Source: an uncultured Acidobacteriia bacterium
Lineage (GTDB): Bacteria; Acidobacteriota; Terriglobia; Bryobacterales; Bryobacteraceae
Reading direction: 5' to 3'
NCBI GenBank assembly: GCA_903881085.1
Contig: CAIRSA010000429.1
Location: forward strand, 1-54,103
Length of the DNA: 54,103 bases
The stretch's first letter is position 1, and the number at the start of each line of letters is the position of its first letter. A program made the position numbers and the translations under genes. The notes beneath the pieces are model-generated. The model saw only the letters and a program-made list of their open reading frames with translations. It did not search any database and was not told the DNA's origin. Shown here piece after piece: positions 1 to 9,250 of this stretch.

Positions 1-5
1 AAACA

Positions 6-21
6 CGCGGGCTGTCCCCAC
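6..21. repeat. Fragment of a dispersed repeat at the window edge
   Basis: The bases GCGGGCTGTCCCC at the left edge match the core of the 93-bp tandem repeat at 9251-9444, where the same string occurs twice. This suggests a dispersed intergenic repeat family whose copy is cut by the window edge. The match is only about 13 bases, so it could be chance. Confidence 0.3.
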
Positions 22-40
22 ATTATTTGATAATAGGCAG

Positions 41-1282
41 TTGGCTCCGAAACAACTTCTCTACATCGCCGCCCACGGCGACTTCGCCAATCAGCATGTC
101 CCCCTAGGAGGCGGCGCCGCCGTGTGCACCCGCCTTGTCAGCGAATGGTCGCGAACCCAGACCTTCGAGTTCCGTTTGATCAGCCCGTCCATCTTAGGCC
201 CCGACGCACCTACCGCGAAGGACATCGTCAGCTACGGCGAGCGCGACTATGCCCGATTCTGCCGCCGCTTCAGCGCCGCCGCCACCGCGGAAGTCCGAAA
301 GCACAACCCCGCCGAATCCGTAGTCCTCGCCAACGACATCTCCGAAGGCCCGGATTTCCAGTGCCTCCAGCAAGCAGGCTTCCCCATCGCCACCATCTAT
401 CACGTCGACGTCGTAGCCTACGTGGCCGACATGTACGCCCGCCGCATCATCAAGCCAGAAACCATGGTCCGCTGGTATGACCGCATCGAAGCCTCGCCCC
501 TGCGCCCGCTCATCCCATCCATATCGAAGCTCGTCTTCGAACAACAGCGCGCCACCGTCCGCCATTCGCAGGCCATCATTGTGCCATCGCAAGGCATGAA
601 AGAAGTGCTGCTGCGCTGCTATCCGTGGTGCCCGCCCGGCCACATTAAAGTGCTGCCCTGGGGCGCATGGAGTGACGACGCAATGCCCGAACCGCTCGAG
701 GTGCCTGACGACGCGCTGGTGCTGCTCACCCTCAGCCGCATCTCACCGGAAAAAGGCCAGGACCAACTCCTCGAAGCCCTCATCAAATGGGAATCACGCG
801 ACGATTTCCCCACCCGCCCGCTCTATCTCCTGCTCTGCGGCGACGCCGCTTACATGCAAGGCCGGGCCTTCCTAGCAAAACTCCAAGCATTAGCCGCCCG
901 CCTGAAGCGCACCAAAGTCATCTTCCCCGGCTACGTCACAGGCGCGCGCAAAGCCGCCATGTTCCGCCGCGCCGATCTCTACGTCTTCCCCTCGCGCCAC
1001 GAAAGCTACGGCCTCACTCTCGCCGAAGCCCTGCGCGCAGGCGTCCCCGCCGTCTGCCTCGACCACGCCGGATCCCGCGAAATCATGCGCCCCGAATTCG
1101 GCGCCATCGCCACGCGCGAAACATTACTCGATGCGATCCGCACGATATTGGCCGATGACGCTCTCCGCGCCCGCATGTCCGCCGCCGCCGCCGAATATGG
1201 CCGCACGCTCGACTTCGCTCACAGCGCCGCCGAGCTCGCCTCAATCCTCTGCGCACTGAAAAGCAGCGCCCGCGGCACATGA
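41..1282 (+). CDS. GT4-family glycosyltransferase
   Basis: Predicted cytoplasmic glycosyltransferase of the GT-B fold that transfers a sugar from a nucleotide-sugar donor; donor and acceptor cannot be read from sequence. The C-terminal half carries the GT4 signature: TLSRISPEKGQDQLLEAL, then GYVTGARKAAMFRRADLYVFPS, then RHESYGLTLAEALRAGVPAV with the E-x7-E donor-binding motif. At 413 aa it has normal length. The start is a TTG at position 41 because no in-frame ATG fits the N-terminus APKQLLYIAAHGD. It has no signal peptide. Its 3' end overlaps the 3' end of the convergent epimerase gene by 64 bp, so the two transcripts can form antisense pairs. Family call is secure; the precise role is unknown. 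Confidence 0.85.
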   Translation: MAPKQLLYIAAHGDFANQHVPLGGGAAVCTRLVSEWSRTQTFEFRLISPSILGPDAPTAKDIVSYGERDYARFCRRFSAAATAEVRKHNPAESVVLANDISEGPDFQCLQQAGFPIATIYHVDVVAYVADMYARRIIKPETMVRWYDRIEASPLRPLIPSISKLVFEQQRATVRHSQAIIVPSQGMKEVLLRCYPWCPPGHIKVLPWGAWSDDAMPEPLEVPDDALVLLTLSRISPEKGQDQLLEALIKWESRDDFPTRPLYLLLCGDAAYMQGRAFLAKLQALAARLKRTKVIFPGYVTGARKAAMFRRADLYVFPSRHESYGLTLAEALRAGVPAVCLDHAGSREIMRPEFGAIATRETLLDAIRTILADDALRARMSAAAAEYGRTLDFAHSAAELASILCALKSSARGT

Positions 1283-2376
1283 AAGCACCCCTTGTAAGCG
1301 CCGCCCTTCAGTTGGTTGGAAACGTTCCCCTGCCGGTCGCAATAACCAAACCACTCACCATATTGCGGATCCGCGAAAGTTTTGAACGTATACGAATCCA
1401 CCTTCTGCAACCACTTCAGCCACCGCGAATCTTTCGTCAAAGTCGCCGCCAGCACCAGACCATAGATCGCTTCCGTGTGCACCCACCATAACTTCATCCG
1501 CGCTTCCAACTGCATCGCCGGCTTACCCTCAATATCGACAAAGTATTCGATGCCCCCAAACTCCCGATCCCAGCCCAGTTCGAGCGCGCTCTCCATCACA
1601 GTCAGCACTTGTGCCTGCCGCGCAGCATCGGGAAACTTCTCAAAAATGTGCAGCAGAAACCAGCACACTTCAATCACATGTCCCGGCGAGCAGAACCGGC
1701 CCTCTGGATACTCACGAATCGAAGCGCCATCAAACCGCACGTTCTCCACAAACACATTCGTTCCCGCGTCTAAATGCCGAAAAGCCCGATCCACGCACCC
1801 CTGAATCATTTCCGCATAGCGCGGATCATCGCTCACCGCGTGCAACTCCGTCGCCATCGACGCCTGCACCATCACATCGGCCAGCGCGCTCGTCTCCGTC
1901 GCCCCACGCCCCAACAACCTCGGATCACGAATCCAATCATCGATGCGCCAAAACAGACTCTGCGCCTCATCCAGATACTCCGCGCGCCCAGTGGCCTTCG
2001 CATATTCCAGTAGCGCCAGCATCACAAACACCGCCGCGTAAGGCTTGCGCTGAAACCCCGCCGGAGCGCCGTCGCGCGAAACGCTGAAGTAGCACCGCCC
2101 CTGCTCATCGAACACGTTCTTGCGAATAAACTCGATGCCCAGCCCCGCCGCGTCAAGCCACTCCACGCGCTTCTCAACTTCGTTGTAAAGCCGGCTCATC
2201 ATCCACGCTTCGCGCCCCAACATCCACACGTATTTACGCGGATCGTAAACCGCCCCCTCGCGGTCGAGGCAAGAATGGTAGCCGCCAAACTCGCGGTCCA
2301 GCGAATGCTTCATCCAAAACGGAATCACCGATTCCAAAAGTTCCGTGCGGTACCGCCGCCCATAGTCACTCAACAT
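1219..2376 (-). CDS. AGE-family epimerase/isomerase
   Basis: Predicted cytoplasmic sugar 2-epimerase or aldose-ketose isomerase of the N-acylglucosamine 2-epimerase family, an (alpha/alpha)6 barrel. Family residues are visible: RKYVWMLGREAWM near the N-terminus, CSPGHVIEVCWFLL, KLWWVHTEAIYGL, and the C-terminal KGCFHVPRALL, whose His is one of the catalytic pair in characterised members. The length of 385 aa is typical. Substrate is not decidable; cellobiose 2-epimerase, mannose isomerase and N-acetylglucosamine 2-epimerase share this fold. It lies 3 bp downstream of the acyl-CoA dehydrogenase stop-side boundary on the same strand, so the two may be co-transcribed, although their functions are unrelated. 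Confidence 0.85.
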   Translation of the reverse strand: MLSDYGRRYRTELLESVIPFWMKHSLDREFGGYHSCLDREGAVYDPRKYVWMLGREAWMMSRLYNEVEKRVEWLDAAGLGIEFIRKNVFDEQGRCYFSVSRDGAPAGFQRKPYAAVFVMLALLEYAKATGRAEYLDEAQSLFWRIDDWIRDPRLLGRGATETSALADVMVQASMATELHAVSDDPRYAEMIQGCVDRAFRHLDAGTNVFVENVRFDGASIREYPEGRFCSPGHVIEVCWFLLHIFEKFPDAARQAQVLTVMESALELGWDREFGGIEYFVDIEGKPAMQLEARMKLWWVHTEAIYGLVLAATLTKDSRWLKWLQKVDSYTFKTFADPQYGEWFGYCDRQGNVSNQLKGGAYKGCFHVPRALLFSAQRIEASSAAL

Positions 2377-2379
2377 AAT

Positions 2380-3516
2380 TTATTTGGAGAGAATCTCTTT
2401 CATAATCTCGGTGGTTCCACCGCCAATGGTGAACAACCGCACATCGCGCCACAGCCTGCCAATCGGATAATCGGTGGTGTACCCAAACCCGCCGAAGATC
2501 TGCATGCAGTCATACACCACCTTCTGCGCCAGTTCCGCATTGAACAGCTTCGCCATCGTAACTTCGCGAGTACACGGCAACCCTCGATTCATCAGATCCA
2601 GCGCACGATAGTTCAACCACCGGCCCGCTTCAATCGACGCCGCATGCGTCGCCAACGTGTGCCGCCACACTTGGAAATTCGCCAGGCGCTTGCCGAAGGC
2701 AGTGCGTTCAGCGGCATATTCGCGTGCGTAGCTCATGGCCCGGTCCATGCAGGCCGTTGCCTGTAGCGCAAGCGCCAGCCGCTCACCCTGAAAGTTATGC
2801 ATGATGTAGTAGAACCCGCGATTCCATTCACCCAGCACGTTGCGTTTGGGAATGCGGCATCGCTCAAAAAACAGTTCGCCCGTGTCGGAAGCAAGGTTTC
2901 CGACTTTCTTCAGTTTCTTGCCAACATGAAAACCGGGCGTATTCGTTGGGAACAGTACCAGCGAAATCCCTTTGTGCGGATCATCCGACGTGCGTACCGC
3001 CAGTAATATCAAATCGGCGCGCGTTGAGTTGGTAATCCACAATTTCTGCCCAATGATGACAAGGTCTTCACCATCTCCCTCCGCGCGGCACTGAATGCCA
3101 GCAACATCGGAACCCGCGCCAGGCTCGCTGATTCCCAATGCCAGCATGCAATCGCCGGCAATAGCGGGCGGCAGAAACTCAGCCTTCTGTTCTTCCGTGC
3201 CAAGCTCGGCAATCACAGGCAGCGTAATCTCTGATTGCACCATCATCGCCATCGCCACGCTTGGGCTTTCGCCATAGGTCATCTCTTCCAGGTACGCCGC
3301 CGTGGCCCACCAATCCATGCCGCTGCCGCCGTACTTGGGGTCCTGACGAATGCCGAACAGGCCAAGTGACGCAGCCTTGGCAAATAGCTCGCGCGGGAAA
3401 AGCCCCTCTTCATCCCAGCGCGCCGCGTGCGGTGCGATCTCCTCTTTGGCGAATCGCCGCACCGTCTGCCGAATCAGATCATGTTCCTCGGTGAAGTAAG
3501 GAAATTGTACCGGCAT
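2380..3516 (-). CDS. Acyl-CoA dehydrogenase
   Basis: FAD-dependent flavoprotein that introduces a trans-2,3 double bond into an acyl-CoA, passing electrons to ETF. N-terminal helices (FTEEHDLIRQTVRRFAKEEI), the middle-domain ALGISEPGAGSDVAG motif and KLWITN, and the C-terminal QIFGGFGYTTDYPIGRLWRD are all present. The final motif reads IGGGTTEIM, so the Glu used as base by short-chain enzymes is replaced by Gly; in long-chain and isovaleryl enzymes the base sits on another helix, which I infer here. The length of 378 aa is normal. Substrate chain length is not readable. It sits between the epimerase and the amidohydrolase on the same strand. Confidence 0.92.
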   Translation of the reverse strand: MPVQFPYFTEEHDLIRQTVRRFAKEEIAPHAARWDEEGLFPRELFAKAASLGLFGIRQDPKYGGSGMDWWATAAYLEEMTYGESPSVAMAMMVQSEITLPVIAELGTEEQKAEFLPPAIAGDCMLALGISEPGAGSDVAGIQCRAEGDGEDLVIIGQKLWITNSTRADLILLAVRTSDDPHKGISLVLFPTNTPGFHVGKKLKKVGNLASDTGELFFERCRIPKRNVLGEWNRGFYYIMHNFQGERLALALQATACMDRAMSYAREYAAERTAFGKRLANFQVWRHTLATHAASIEAGRWLNYRALDLMNRGLPCTREVTMAKLFNAELAQKVVYDCMQIFGGFGYTTDYPIGRLWRDVRLFTIGGGTTEIMKEILSK

Positions 3517-3532
3517 GAGCCTACAATAGCAG

Positions 3533-4417
3533 TCAGCCCCGGATTTTCAAAACCCTTGCAGCGTTGTCGTGCAGGATCTTGCGCACTGCTTTTTCATCCG
3601 GGGCAAGCCTGCGAATGGCCGCGATATCCTGCGCGCCCGAGCATTTTTCCCCATGCCCGTCCACATCGTTGCAGTCGCTGCCATACAGCATCTTATCCTG
3701 ATGCCGCTTGATGAATTCCCGCGCATGATCCTCATCGCGCAGCAGCGCATTCAAGCCAGAGCCCGCCGAAGTATCGGCGTACATGTTCGGATAATCGCTC
3801 AGGTAGCGATCCGTAAGCCCACCCTGAGTAACCTTGGAATTCGGATACAAAACCGTCGGCGCCTTCGACTGGTTCTTATCGATGTTGGCCCAAAACGTCT
3901 GCGCATGCCCAATAAAATTGACCTTCGGAAAGCGCGCCAATATTGTATGGAACCGCTCGTACCCCGTATTATATTTGCCGTGCTGGAAGTGCAGCAGCAC
4001 CGGCACACCGAAGTCCTGAGCGATGGTCGCCAGCTTCACGATATGTTCGGAATCCACCGGCACCTGAAACTTCGATTCACCGATCCCGATCCCGCCCAGC
4101 TTAATGTACTTCGAAATCTCCGAGCGCGTCTCCGGAATGTCCGGCAGTTCATTGGCGAAGAAAACGTACTCGCCGGGCAACCGTTTCGACAGGGCCAACA
4201 CTGTGTCATTCCCACCCGCATTGGCCTCCAGCCCATACATGCGCCCGGCAGGGAGCAGCACGGTCTTCGTCACGCCCATGCGCCGCTGATGCGCGATCAA
4301 CTGTTCGTCGGTGCGCCCGGAGTAGTTGGTGTGCTGATGGATATCGATGATAGGTTCGGCAGCGGGCAGCAACTGCGCCCCCGCGCCCGCAAGAAATGCG
4401 CGCCGGCTAAAGTTCAT
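3533..4417 (-). CDS. Tat-exported amidohydrolase-family protein
   Basis: Predicted metal-dependent hydrolase of the amidohydrolase_2 type (TIM barrel). The N-terminus NFSRRAFLAGAGAQLLPAAE is a twin-arginine signal (SRRAFLA), so it is probably exported folded with its metal. The first strand gives IIDIHQHTNYSGR with the HxH metal motif; later HFQHGKYN, FIGHAQTFW and YGSDCNDVDGHGE supply further His and Asp ligands, the last resembling the beta-strand-8 Asp. The length of 294 aa is usual. The substrate is unknown; lactone hydrolases and decarboxylases also occur in this superfamily. The gene is 16 bp upstream of the acyl-CoA dehydrogenase. It diverges from the M28 peptidase across a 64-bp spacer. 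Confidence 0.8.
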   Translation of the reverse strand: MNFSRRAFLAGAGAQLLPAAEPIIDIHQHTNYSGRTDEQLIAHQRRMGVTKTVLLPAGRMYGLEANAGGNDTVLALSKRLPGEYVFFANELPDIPETRSEISKYIKLGGIGIGESKFQVPVDSEHIVKLATIAQDFGVPVLLHFQHGKYNTGYERFHTILARFPKVNFIGHAQTFWANIDKNQSKAPTVLYPNSKVTQGGLTDRYLSDYPNMYADTSAGSGLNALLRDEDHAREFIKRHQDKMLYGSDCNDVDGHGEKCSGAQDIAAIRRLAPDEKAVRKILHDNAARVLKIRG

Positions 4418-4446
4418 TCCATTACGTTATTACAGCTGCGCGGGCT

Positions 4447-4465
4447 GTGTCACCCAGCCCAGGTA
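4447..4465. promoter_or_regulatory. Hairpin in the divergent spacer before the peptidase
   Basis: In the spacer between the divergent amidohydrolase and peptidase genes, GGGCTG and CAGCCC form a 6-bp inverted repeat with a 7-base loop, about 20 bp before the peptidase ATG. It could be an operator or leader hairpin. There is no supporting promoter signal. Confidence 0.2.
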
Positions 4466-4481
4466 CGCTAAATTGAATAGC

Positions 4482-6689
4482 ATGAGACAAGCCGTCGCAC
4501 TTTTGCTTTGTGCCACACTCCTGCCCGCGCAGGCCCCAGTGAAACCACTCGTAGGATTTTCGGCCGATGCCGCCAAAGCAGAGTTCGAACTGGAAAAGCA
4601 GTTCGACGCAAAGTTAAACCGCGCCAATCTGCAGCAATGGCTGAAACGGCTTTCGGCGAAGCCGCACCACGTCGGCTCGCCAGGCAGCAAAGAAGTCGCG
4701 GAGTTCATCGCCGCGCAATTCAAAAGCTGGGGCTTCGATACCAACATCGAAACGTTCTACCCGCTGTTTCCAACACCAAAGACTCGCCTGCTCGAAATGA
4801 CCGCCCCCACCAAATATTCGGCGAAGCTCTCTGAGCCCGCCGTGGAAGGCGACGAAACATCTTCGAAAGCCGAAGGCGGCTTGCCTCCGTATCATGCCTA
4901 CTCCATCGATGGTGACGTAACGGCCGAGTTGGTCTACGTCAACTACGGCTTGCCCTCCGATTACGACACGCTGGCCACCATGGGCATCGACGTCAAAGGG
5001 AAAATCGTCATCGCGCGATACGGCGCGTCATGGCGCGGCATCAAACCGAAGGTCGCCGCTGAGCACGGCGCCATCGCCTGCATCATCTACTCAGATCCGA
5101 AAGACGATGGCTACTGGCGCGGCGACGTGTATCCAAAGGGCGGCTTCCGCAATCGCGACAGCGTGCAGCGCGGCAGCGTGATGGACATGCCTCTGTACCC
5201 CGGCGATCCGCTCACCCCTGGCGTGGGCGCAACGAAGGACGTCGCACGTGGGCCCTTCAAGCAAGCAAAAACGCTGACGAAAATCCCCGTCCTGCCCATC
5301 AGCTACGGCGACGCCGAGCCGTTGCTAAAAGCCTTGACCGGGCGCGTGGCTCCCGCCGAGTGGCGTGGCGCTCTACCGATGACGTATCACATCGGCCCCG
5401 GCCCCACGAAGGTGCATCTGAAGCTGGAGTTCAACTGGGACCTCGCGCCCGCTTACAACGTGATCGCCAAGATGAAGGGCGCGGAGCGCCCCGACGAGTG
5501 GATCGTGCGCGGCAACCATCATGACGGCTGGGTCTTCGGCGCGTCCGACCCGCTCACCGCAATGGTCTCGACAATGGAAGAAGCGCGCGCCATCGGCGAG
5601 CTCGCAAAGTCCGGCTGGCGTCCCAAGCGCACCTTGATCTACTGCGCATGGGACGGCGAAGAGCCTGCCCTGCTCGGCTCCACCGAATGGGGCGAGTTCC
5701 ACGCCGCGGAGTTGAAGGAGCATGCGATGGTCTACATCAACAGCGACTCCACCGGCCGCGGCTTCGTGAATCTGGAAGGTTCGCACGGCCTGGAATCGTT
5801 CGCCACTCAAGTGGCGCGCGACGTCACCGACCCGCAAACAAAGGTCACCGCAATGGAGCGCGCCTCAGCGCGTCGCGCGTCCACAGGCGGAAAAGTGGGC
5901 GGCGATCTGACGATTGAAGCTCTCGGCTCAGGCTCTGACTACACGGTGTTTCTCGATCACCTGGGCATCGCCTCGCTCAACATCGGCTTCGGCGGCGAAA
6001 GCGAAAGCTCAGGCAGCTATCATTCCAATTACGACAGCTATGATCACGTAGTGAAGTTCGAAGATCCCGATTTTCAATACATGCTGGCGACATCCCAATT
6101 GGGCGGCCACATGATGCTGCGCTTCGCCAACGCGCAGACTGCCCCGTGGACCTTCGGCCGCTTCGCCCAAACCGTGCAAGGCTATTTGAACGAAGTGAAA
6201 GCGCTGACCGACGACATGCGCAGGCAGACCGAGCGATCGAATGAGTTGATCCGCAGCGGCGTACTCTCGTTGAGTGCCGACCCGCGCCATACCTACGTCA
6301 CGCCCGATGCAAAATCAGAGGTCCCCCATCTGAACTTCGCCCCGCTAGAAAACGCGATGACCAAACTCCAGGCCAGCACGAAAGCATACTCGGCATTGAA
6401 GACCGATGGCCTGAGCGAAGCAAAGTCGCAGGAACTCGACCTGGTGCTAATGAAAACCGAACGCGCGCTCACCAACACCACCGGTCTGCCACGCCGGCCA
6501 TGGTTTCAACACACCATCTACGCGCCAGGATATTACACCGGCTACGGCGTCAAGACCCTGCCCGGCGTGCGCGAAGCCATCGAGCAGCGCAACTGGAAAG
6601 AGGCGGAAGAACAAATCGTCATCGCCGCCAAAGCCCTGGAAGCCTACGCCGCCGAAATCGACCGCGCCACAAGCATAGTGAAACGATAG
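4482..6689 (+). CDS. Exported M28 peptidase, glutamate carboxypeptidase II-like
   Basis: Predicted secreted zinc di-metallopeptidase. I place the start at the ATG at 4482 because it begins a signal peptide (MRQAVALLLCATLLPAQAP); an upstream in-frame extension into the divergent spacer looks artefactual. From this start it has 735 aa. Residues about 130-300 fit a PA insert. The peptidase core shows NHHDGWVFGASDP (His and Asp zinc ligands), CAWDGEEPALLGSTEWGE (Glu-Glu catalytic and ligand pair), INSDS (Asp ligand) and YHSNYDSYD (last His ligand). A C-terminal helical part resembles the transferrin-receptor-like dimerisation domain. The domain order matches human glutamate carboxypeptidase II. 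It probably trims peptides in the periplasm or outside the cell. Confidence 0.9.
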   Translation: MRQAVALLLCATLLPAQAPVKPLVGFSADAAKAEFELEKQFDAKLNRANLQQWLKRLSAKPHHVGSPGSKEVAEFIAAQFKSWGFDTNIETFYPLFPTPKTRLLEMTAPTKYSAKLSEPAVEGDETSSKAEGGLPPYHAYSIDGDVTAELVYVNYGLPSDYDTLATMGIDVKGKIVIARYGASWRGIKPKVAAEHGAIACIIYSDPKDDGYWRGDVYPKGGFRNRDSVQRGSVMDMPLYPGDPLTPGVGATKDVARGPFKQAKTLTKIPVLPISYGDAEPLLKALTGRVAPAEWRGALPMTYHIGPGPTKVHLKLEFNWDLAPAYNVIAKMKGAERPDEWIVRGNHHDGWVFGASDPLTAMVSTMEEARAIGELAKSGWRPKRTLIYCAWDGEEPALLGSTEWGEFHAAELKEHAMVYINSDSTGRGFVNLEGSHGLESFATQVARDVTDPQTKVTAMERASARRASTGGKVGGDLTIEALGSGSDYTVFLDHLGIASLNIGFGGESESSGSYHSNYDSYDHVVKFEDPDFQYMLATSQLGGHMMLRFANAQTAPWTFGRFAQTVQGYLNEVKALTDDMRRQTERSNELIRSGVLSLSADPRHTYVTPDAKSEVPHLNFAPLENAMTKLQASTKAYSALKTDGLSEAKSQELDLVLMKTERALTNTTGLPRRPWFQHTIYAPGYYTGYGVKTLPGVREAIEQRNWKEAEEQIVIAAKALEAYAAEIDRATSIVKR

Positions 6690-6692
6690 ACC

Positions 6693-6763
6693 GCGGGCAA
6701 ATCGCCCGCCTCACCCTCCGACACATTGCATGTCCGTGGGTGGCGCAGGCGATTCGCCTGTGC
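6693..6763. repeat. Two REP-like palindromes between convergent genes
   Basis: GCGGGC-aaatc-GCCCGC (6693-6709) follows the peptidase stop by 3 bp. A second palindrome centred on CAGGCGATTCGCCTG (about 6744-6763) extends to about 9 paired bases with G-U pairs. They lie in the 145-bp gap between the convergent peptidase and GH95 genes. They may act as bidirectional terminators or be interspersed palindromes; only an A-rich run, read as U on the minus strand, follows at 6776-6782. Confidence 0.45.
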
Positions 6764-6834
6764 GAATGCTAACTCAAAAAAACAGCCGCATTGAAAAGTG
6801 ACTGGCATCTGCAACGCCCATCGCCATCCGCCCA

Positions 6835-9210
6835 CTAACTAAACCGCAAAACCCGCCGCTGCCCCACAGCCAGCCGCACACTAGAAACCTCCCCACCCTT
6901 CCCAACCCGCACCTTATGCTCGCCCGCAATCACCCCGCGCAGCACAGCCTGCACGGCCTTGCCACCCTTCCACTCCAAATCAATCTCCACCCCACCCCGA
7001 GCCCGCAACCCCTTCACCCGGCCGTCAGCCCAAGCCGCCGGCAGCGCAGGCAACAGTGTAATCTCGCCGTCATGGCTCTGCACCAACATCTCCGCCATCG
7101 CCGCTGCACCACCGAAATTCCCATCGATCTGAAACGGCGGATGATTGTCAAATAGATTCGGATGCGTCGACTTGGTCATCAACAAACACAGGCTCTCCCA
7201 AGCCCGGTCCCCATCCTCCAACCGCGCCCAGAAGTTTATCGCCCAAGCCCGGCTCCAACCCGTATATGCCCCACCGGCCTTCAACCGCCGCTCCAGAGAA
7301 ACACGCGCCGCCTTCGCCAATGCAGGCGTCCGCCGCGGAGTAATTTGATTGCCCGGATACAACGGATACAGATGCGACATGTGCCGTTGGCCTGGTTCCT
7401 TCTCTTCAAAATCCTTCGACCATTCCTGCAACTGCCCATGCTTGCCGATTTGATACGGAATCAACCGTGCCTTCGCCGCCGAAAGCTTCGCCGCAAACTC
7501 CGCATCGGTCTTCAACAATTTCGAAGCCTCCGCGCAGTTCGAAAAAAGCTCAATGATCAGCGCAATGTCCATCGTGCAGCCTGCGCTAGCCGAAGCAGTC
7601 CGCCCATCCGGCGCAACAAAGTTGTTCTCCGTCGAGAACGAAGGGCAAGTGGTTAGATGACCACTCTTGTCCTCCACCATCCAATCCATGCAGAACTCCG
7701 CCGCCGACCGCATCACCGGATACGCCTCGCGCTGCAGATAACCAACGTCGCGAGTAAACAGAAAATGATCCCACAGATGCTGGCAGAACCACGCCGCGCT
7801 CATGTTCCAGTTGGCCCACGTTGGCGAACCCGCGCCAAGCCCCACCGGCGCACTCTGCCGCCACAAATCGGCATTGTGATGCGCCACCCAACCCTTCATC
7901 CCATAGTTGACTGCGGCGGTCTTGGCTCCGTTCTTCGCCAGGTCCCCAATCATGCCCAACAGCGGCCGATGGCACTCCGAAAGATTCGTATTCTCCGCCA
8001 GCCAGTAGTTCATCTGCGCATTGATATTGGTGGTCCAGTTCGAACTCCAAGGCGGCCGCACCTCTTCGTTCCACATCCCCTGCAGATTCGCCGGCTGCGA
8101 ACCAGGCCGCGAGCAACTGATCAACAGGTAGCGCCCATACTGAAAATACAGCGCCAGCAAAGCAGGGTCAGGCTTCGCCGCAAAAGCCGCCAATCGCTGA
8201 TCGGTAGGCAACGGAGAGGACACGCCTAGCTCCAACGACACCCGCCGGAACAACCGCTGATGCTCCGCCACATGCGCCGCACGCAACGCAGAAAACGATT
8301 TGCCCGCAGCCGCCTTCACATCCGCATCGCATATCGACGCAATCTCCGAAGCCGGCCGGTCCGGCATCTGCTCGAAGCCCTTGTATCCGGTGCGCGCAGC
8401 GAACACCAGCGTGACCGCATTGGCCCCTTCCACCCGCAGCTTACCATCGACAGAGCTTACCCGTCCGCCATCTGCAACCGCCCGCAACAACCCGCCGAAC
8501 CGCATGCCCTTGCCCTCGGCATCGTCATAGAGAATCGGCTCCTTGGTCCGCAAATAATTCGGGTCCACATGTGACGGAGCCTTACCCGCCAACCGCACCC
8601 CATCGCGCCCCTCGCTGGCCACGGAAAAATGCAGCGCACTCTTCATGGAAGCAGTGAAAGAAATCTTCCCCGCGGCATTAGCTGTCAACCGCACAACCAG
8701 CACACCCGCAGGCAAGGAACTGAACACTTCGCGCCGGAACTGCACGCCCACCGCGGTAAAGGTAGTCGCCGCGATCGCCGAATCCAGATCCAACTCGCGC
8801 CGGTAATCAGAGCCCGCGCCAACGCCATCGAACTCCATCACAATATCGGCCAGCGGCAGATACGACTGGTTGTACGGCCCTTGCATCTTCTTGCACAACT
8901 CGCCGCCCTCAACGTACTTCTCCTCATCCATGATCAGCCGCCGCACCTCGGCCAGATACTGCTTCGCTTGCGGATTGTTGCAATCGCGCGGCGCACCCGA
9001 CCACAACGTGTCTTCGTTCAACTGCAGTCGCTCCTGCTCCACGCCGCCGAACACCATCGCCCCCAGGCGTCCGTTGCCAACAGGCAACGCCTCAACCCAT
9101 CGCTTGGCGGGCTTGTCGTACCACAATGTCAAGGGATTTGATTCGGCCGAATTGGCCAGTGGAGCCGCACTCATGGCAAGGAAGCCGCGGCGGCTGATAC
9201 GCATCTTCAT
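6835..9210 (-). CDS. GH95-family glycoside hydrolase, alpha-L-fucosidase-like, Tat-exported
   Basis: Predicted inverting glycosidase acting on terminal alpha-L-fucose or a similar sugar of polysaccharides, exported by Tat (RISRRGFLAMSAAPLANS). The N-terminal domain begins LWYDKPAKRWVEALPVGNGR, the typical GH95 opening; the catalytic barrel has SNWTTNINAQMNYW with the N-x-N pair and NHPPFQIDGNFGG with the catalytic-site Asp; a C-terminal beta domain follows. I use the ATG at 9210 (791 aa; ATG 9204 is also possible). The ORF stays open 37 codons further upstream, but that stretch is 93-bp repeat sequence and would bury the signal peptide. It converges on the peptidase and supports a plant or fungal polysaccharide-degrading lifestyle. 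Confidence 0.88.
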   Translation of the reverse strand: MKMRISRRGFLAMSAAPLANSAESNPLTLWYDKPAKRWVEALPVGNGRLGAMVFGGVEQERLQLNEDTLWSGAPRDCNNPQAKQYLAEVRRLIMDEEKYVEGGELCKKMQGPYNQSYLPLADIVMEFDGVGAGSDYRRELDLDSAIAATTFTAVGVQFRREVFSSLPAGVLVVRLTANAAGKISFTASMKSALHFSVASEGRDGVRLAGKAPSHVDPNYLRTKEPILYDDAEGKGMRFGGLLRAVADGGRVSSVDGKLRVEGANAVTLVFAARTGYKGFEQMPDRPASEIASICDADVKAAAGKSFSALRAAHVAEHQRLFRRVSLELGVSSPLPTDQRLAAFAAKPDPALLALYFQYGRYLLISCSRPGSQPANLQGMWNEEVRPPWSSNWTTNINAQMNYWLAENTNLSECHRPLLGMIGDLAKNGAKTAAVNYGMKGWVAHHNADLWRQSAPVGLGAGSPTWANWNMSAAWFCQHLWDHFLFTRDVGYLQREAYPVMRSAAEFCMDWMVEDKSGHLTTCPSFSTENNFVAPDGRTASASAGCTMDIALIIELFSNCAEASKLLKTDAEFAAKLSAAKARLIPYQIGKHGQLQEWSKDFEEKEPGQRHMSHLYPLYPGNQITPRRTPALAKAARVSLERRLKAGGAYTGWSRAWAINFWARLEDGDRAWESLCLLMTKSTHPNLFDNHPPFQIDGNFGGAAAMAEMLVQSHDGEITLLPALPAAWADGRVKGLRARGGVEIDLEWKGGKAVQAVLRGVIAGEHKVRVGKGGEVSSVRLAVGQRRVLRFS

Positions 9211-9250
9211 GCGCACTATTGTTCCAGATTTTGAGATCGGAGAGTCGGGG

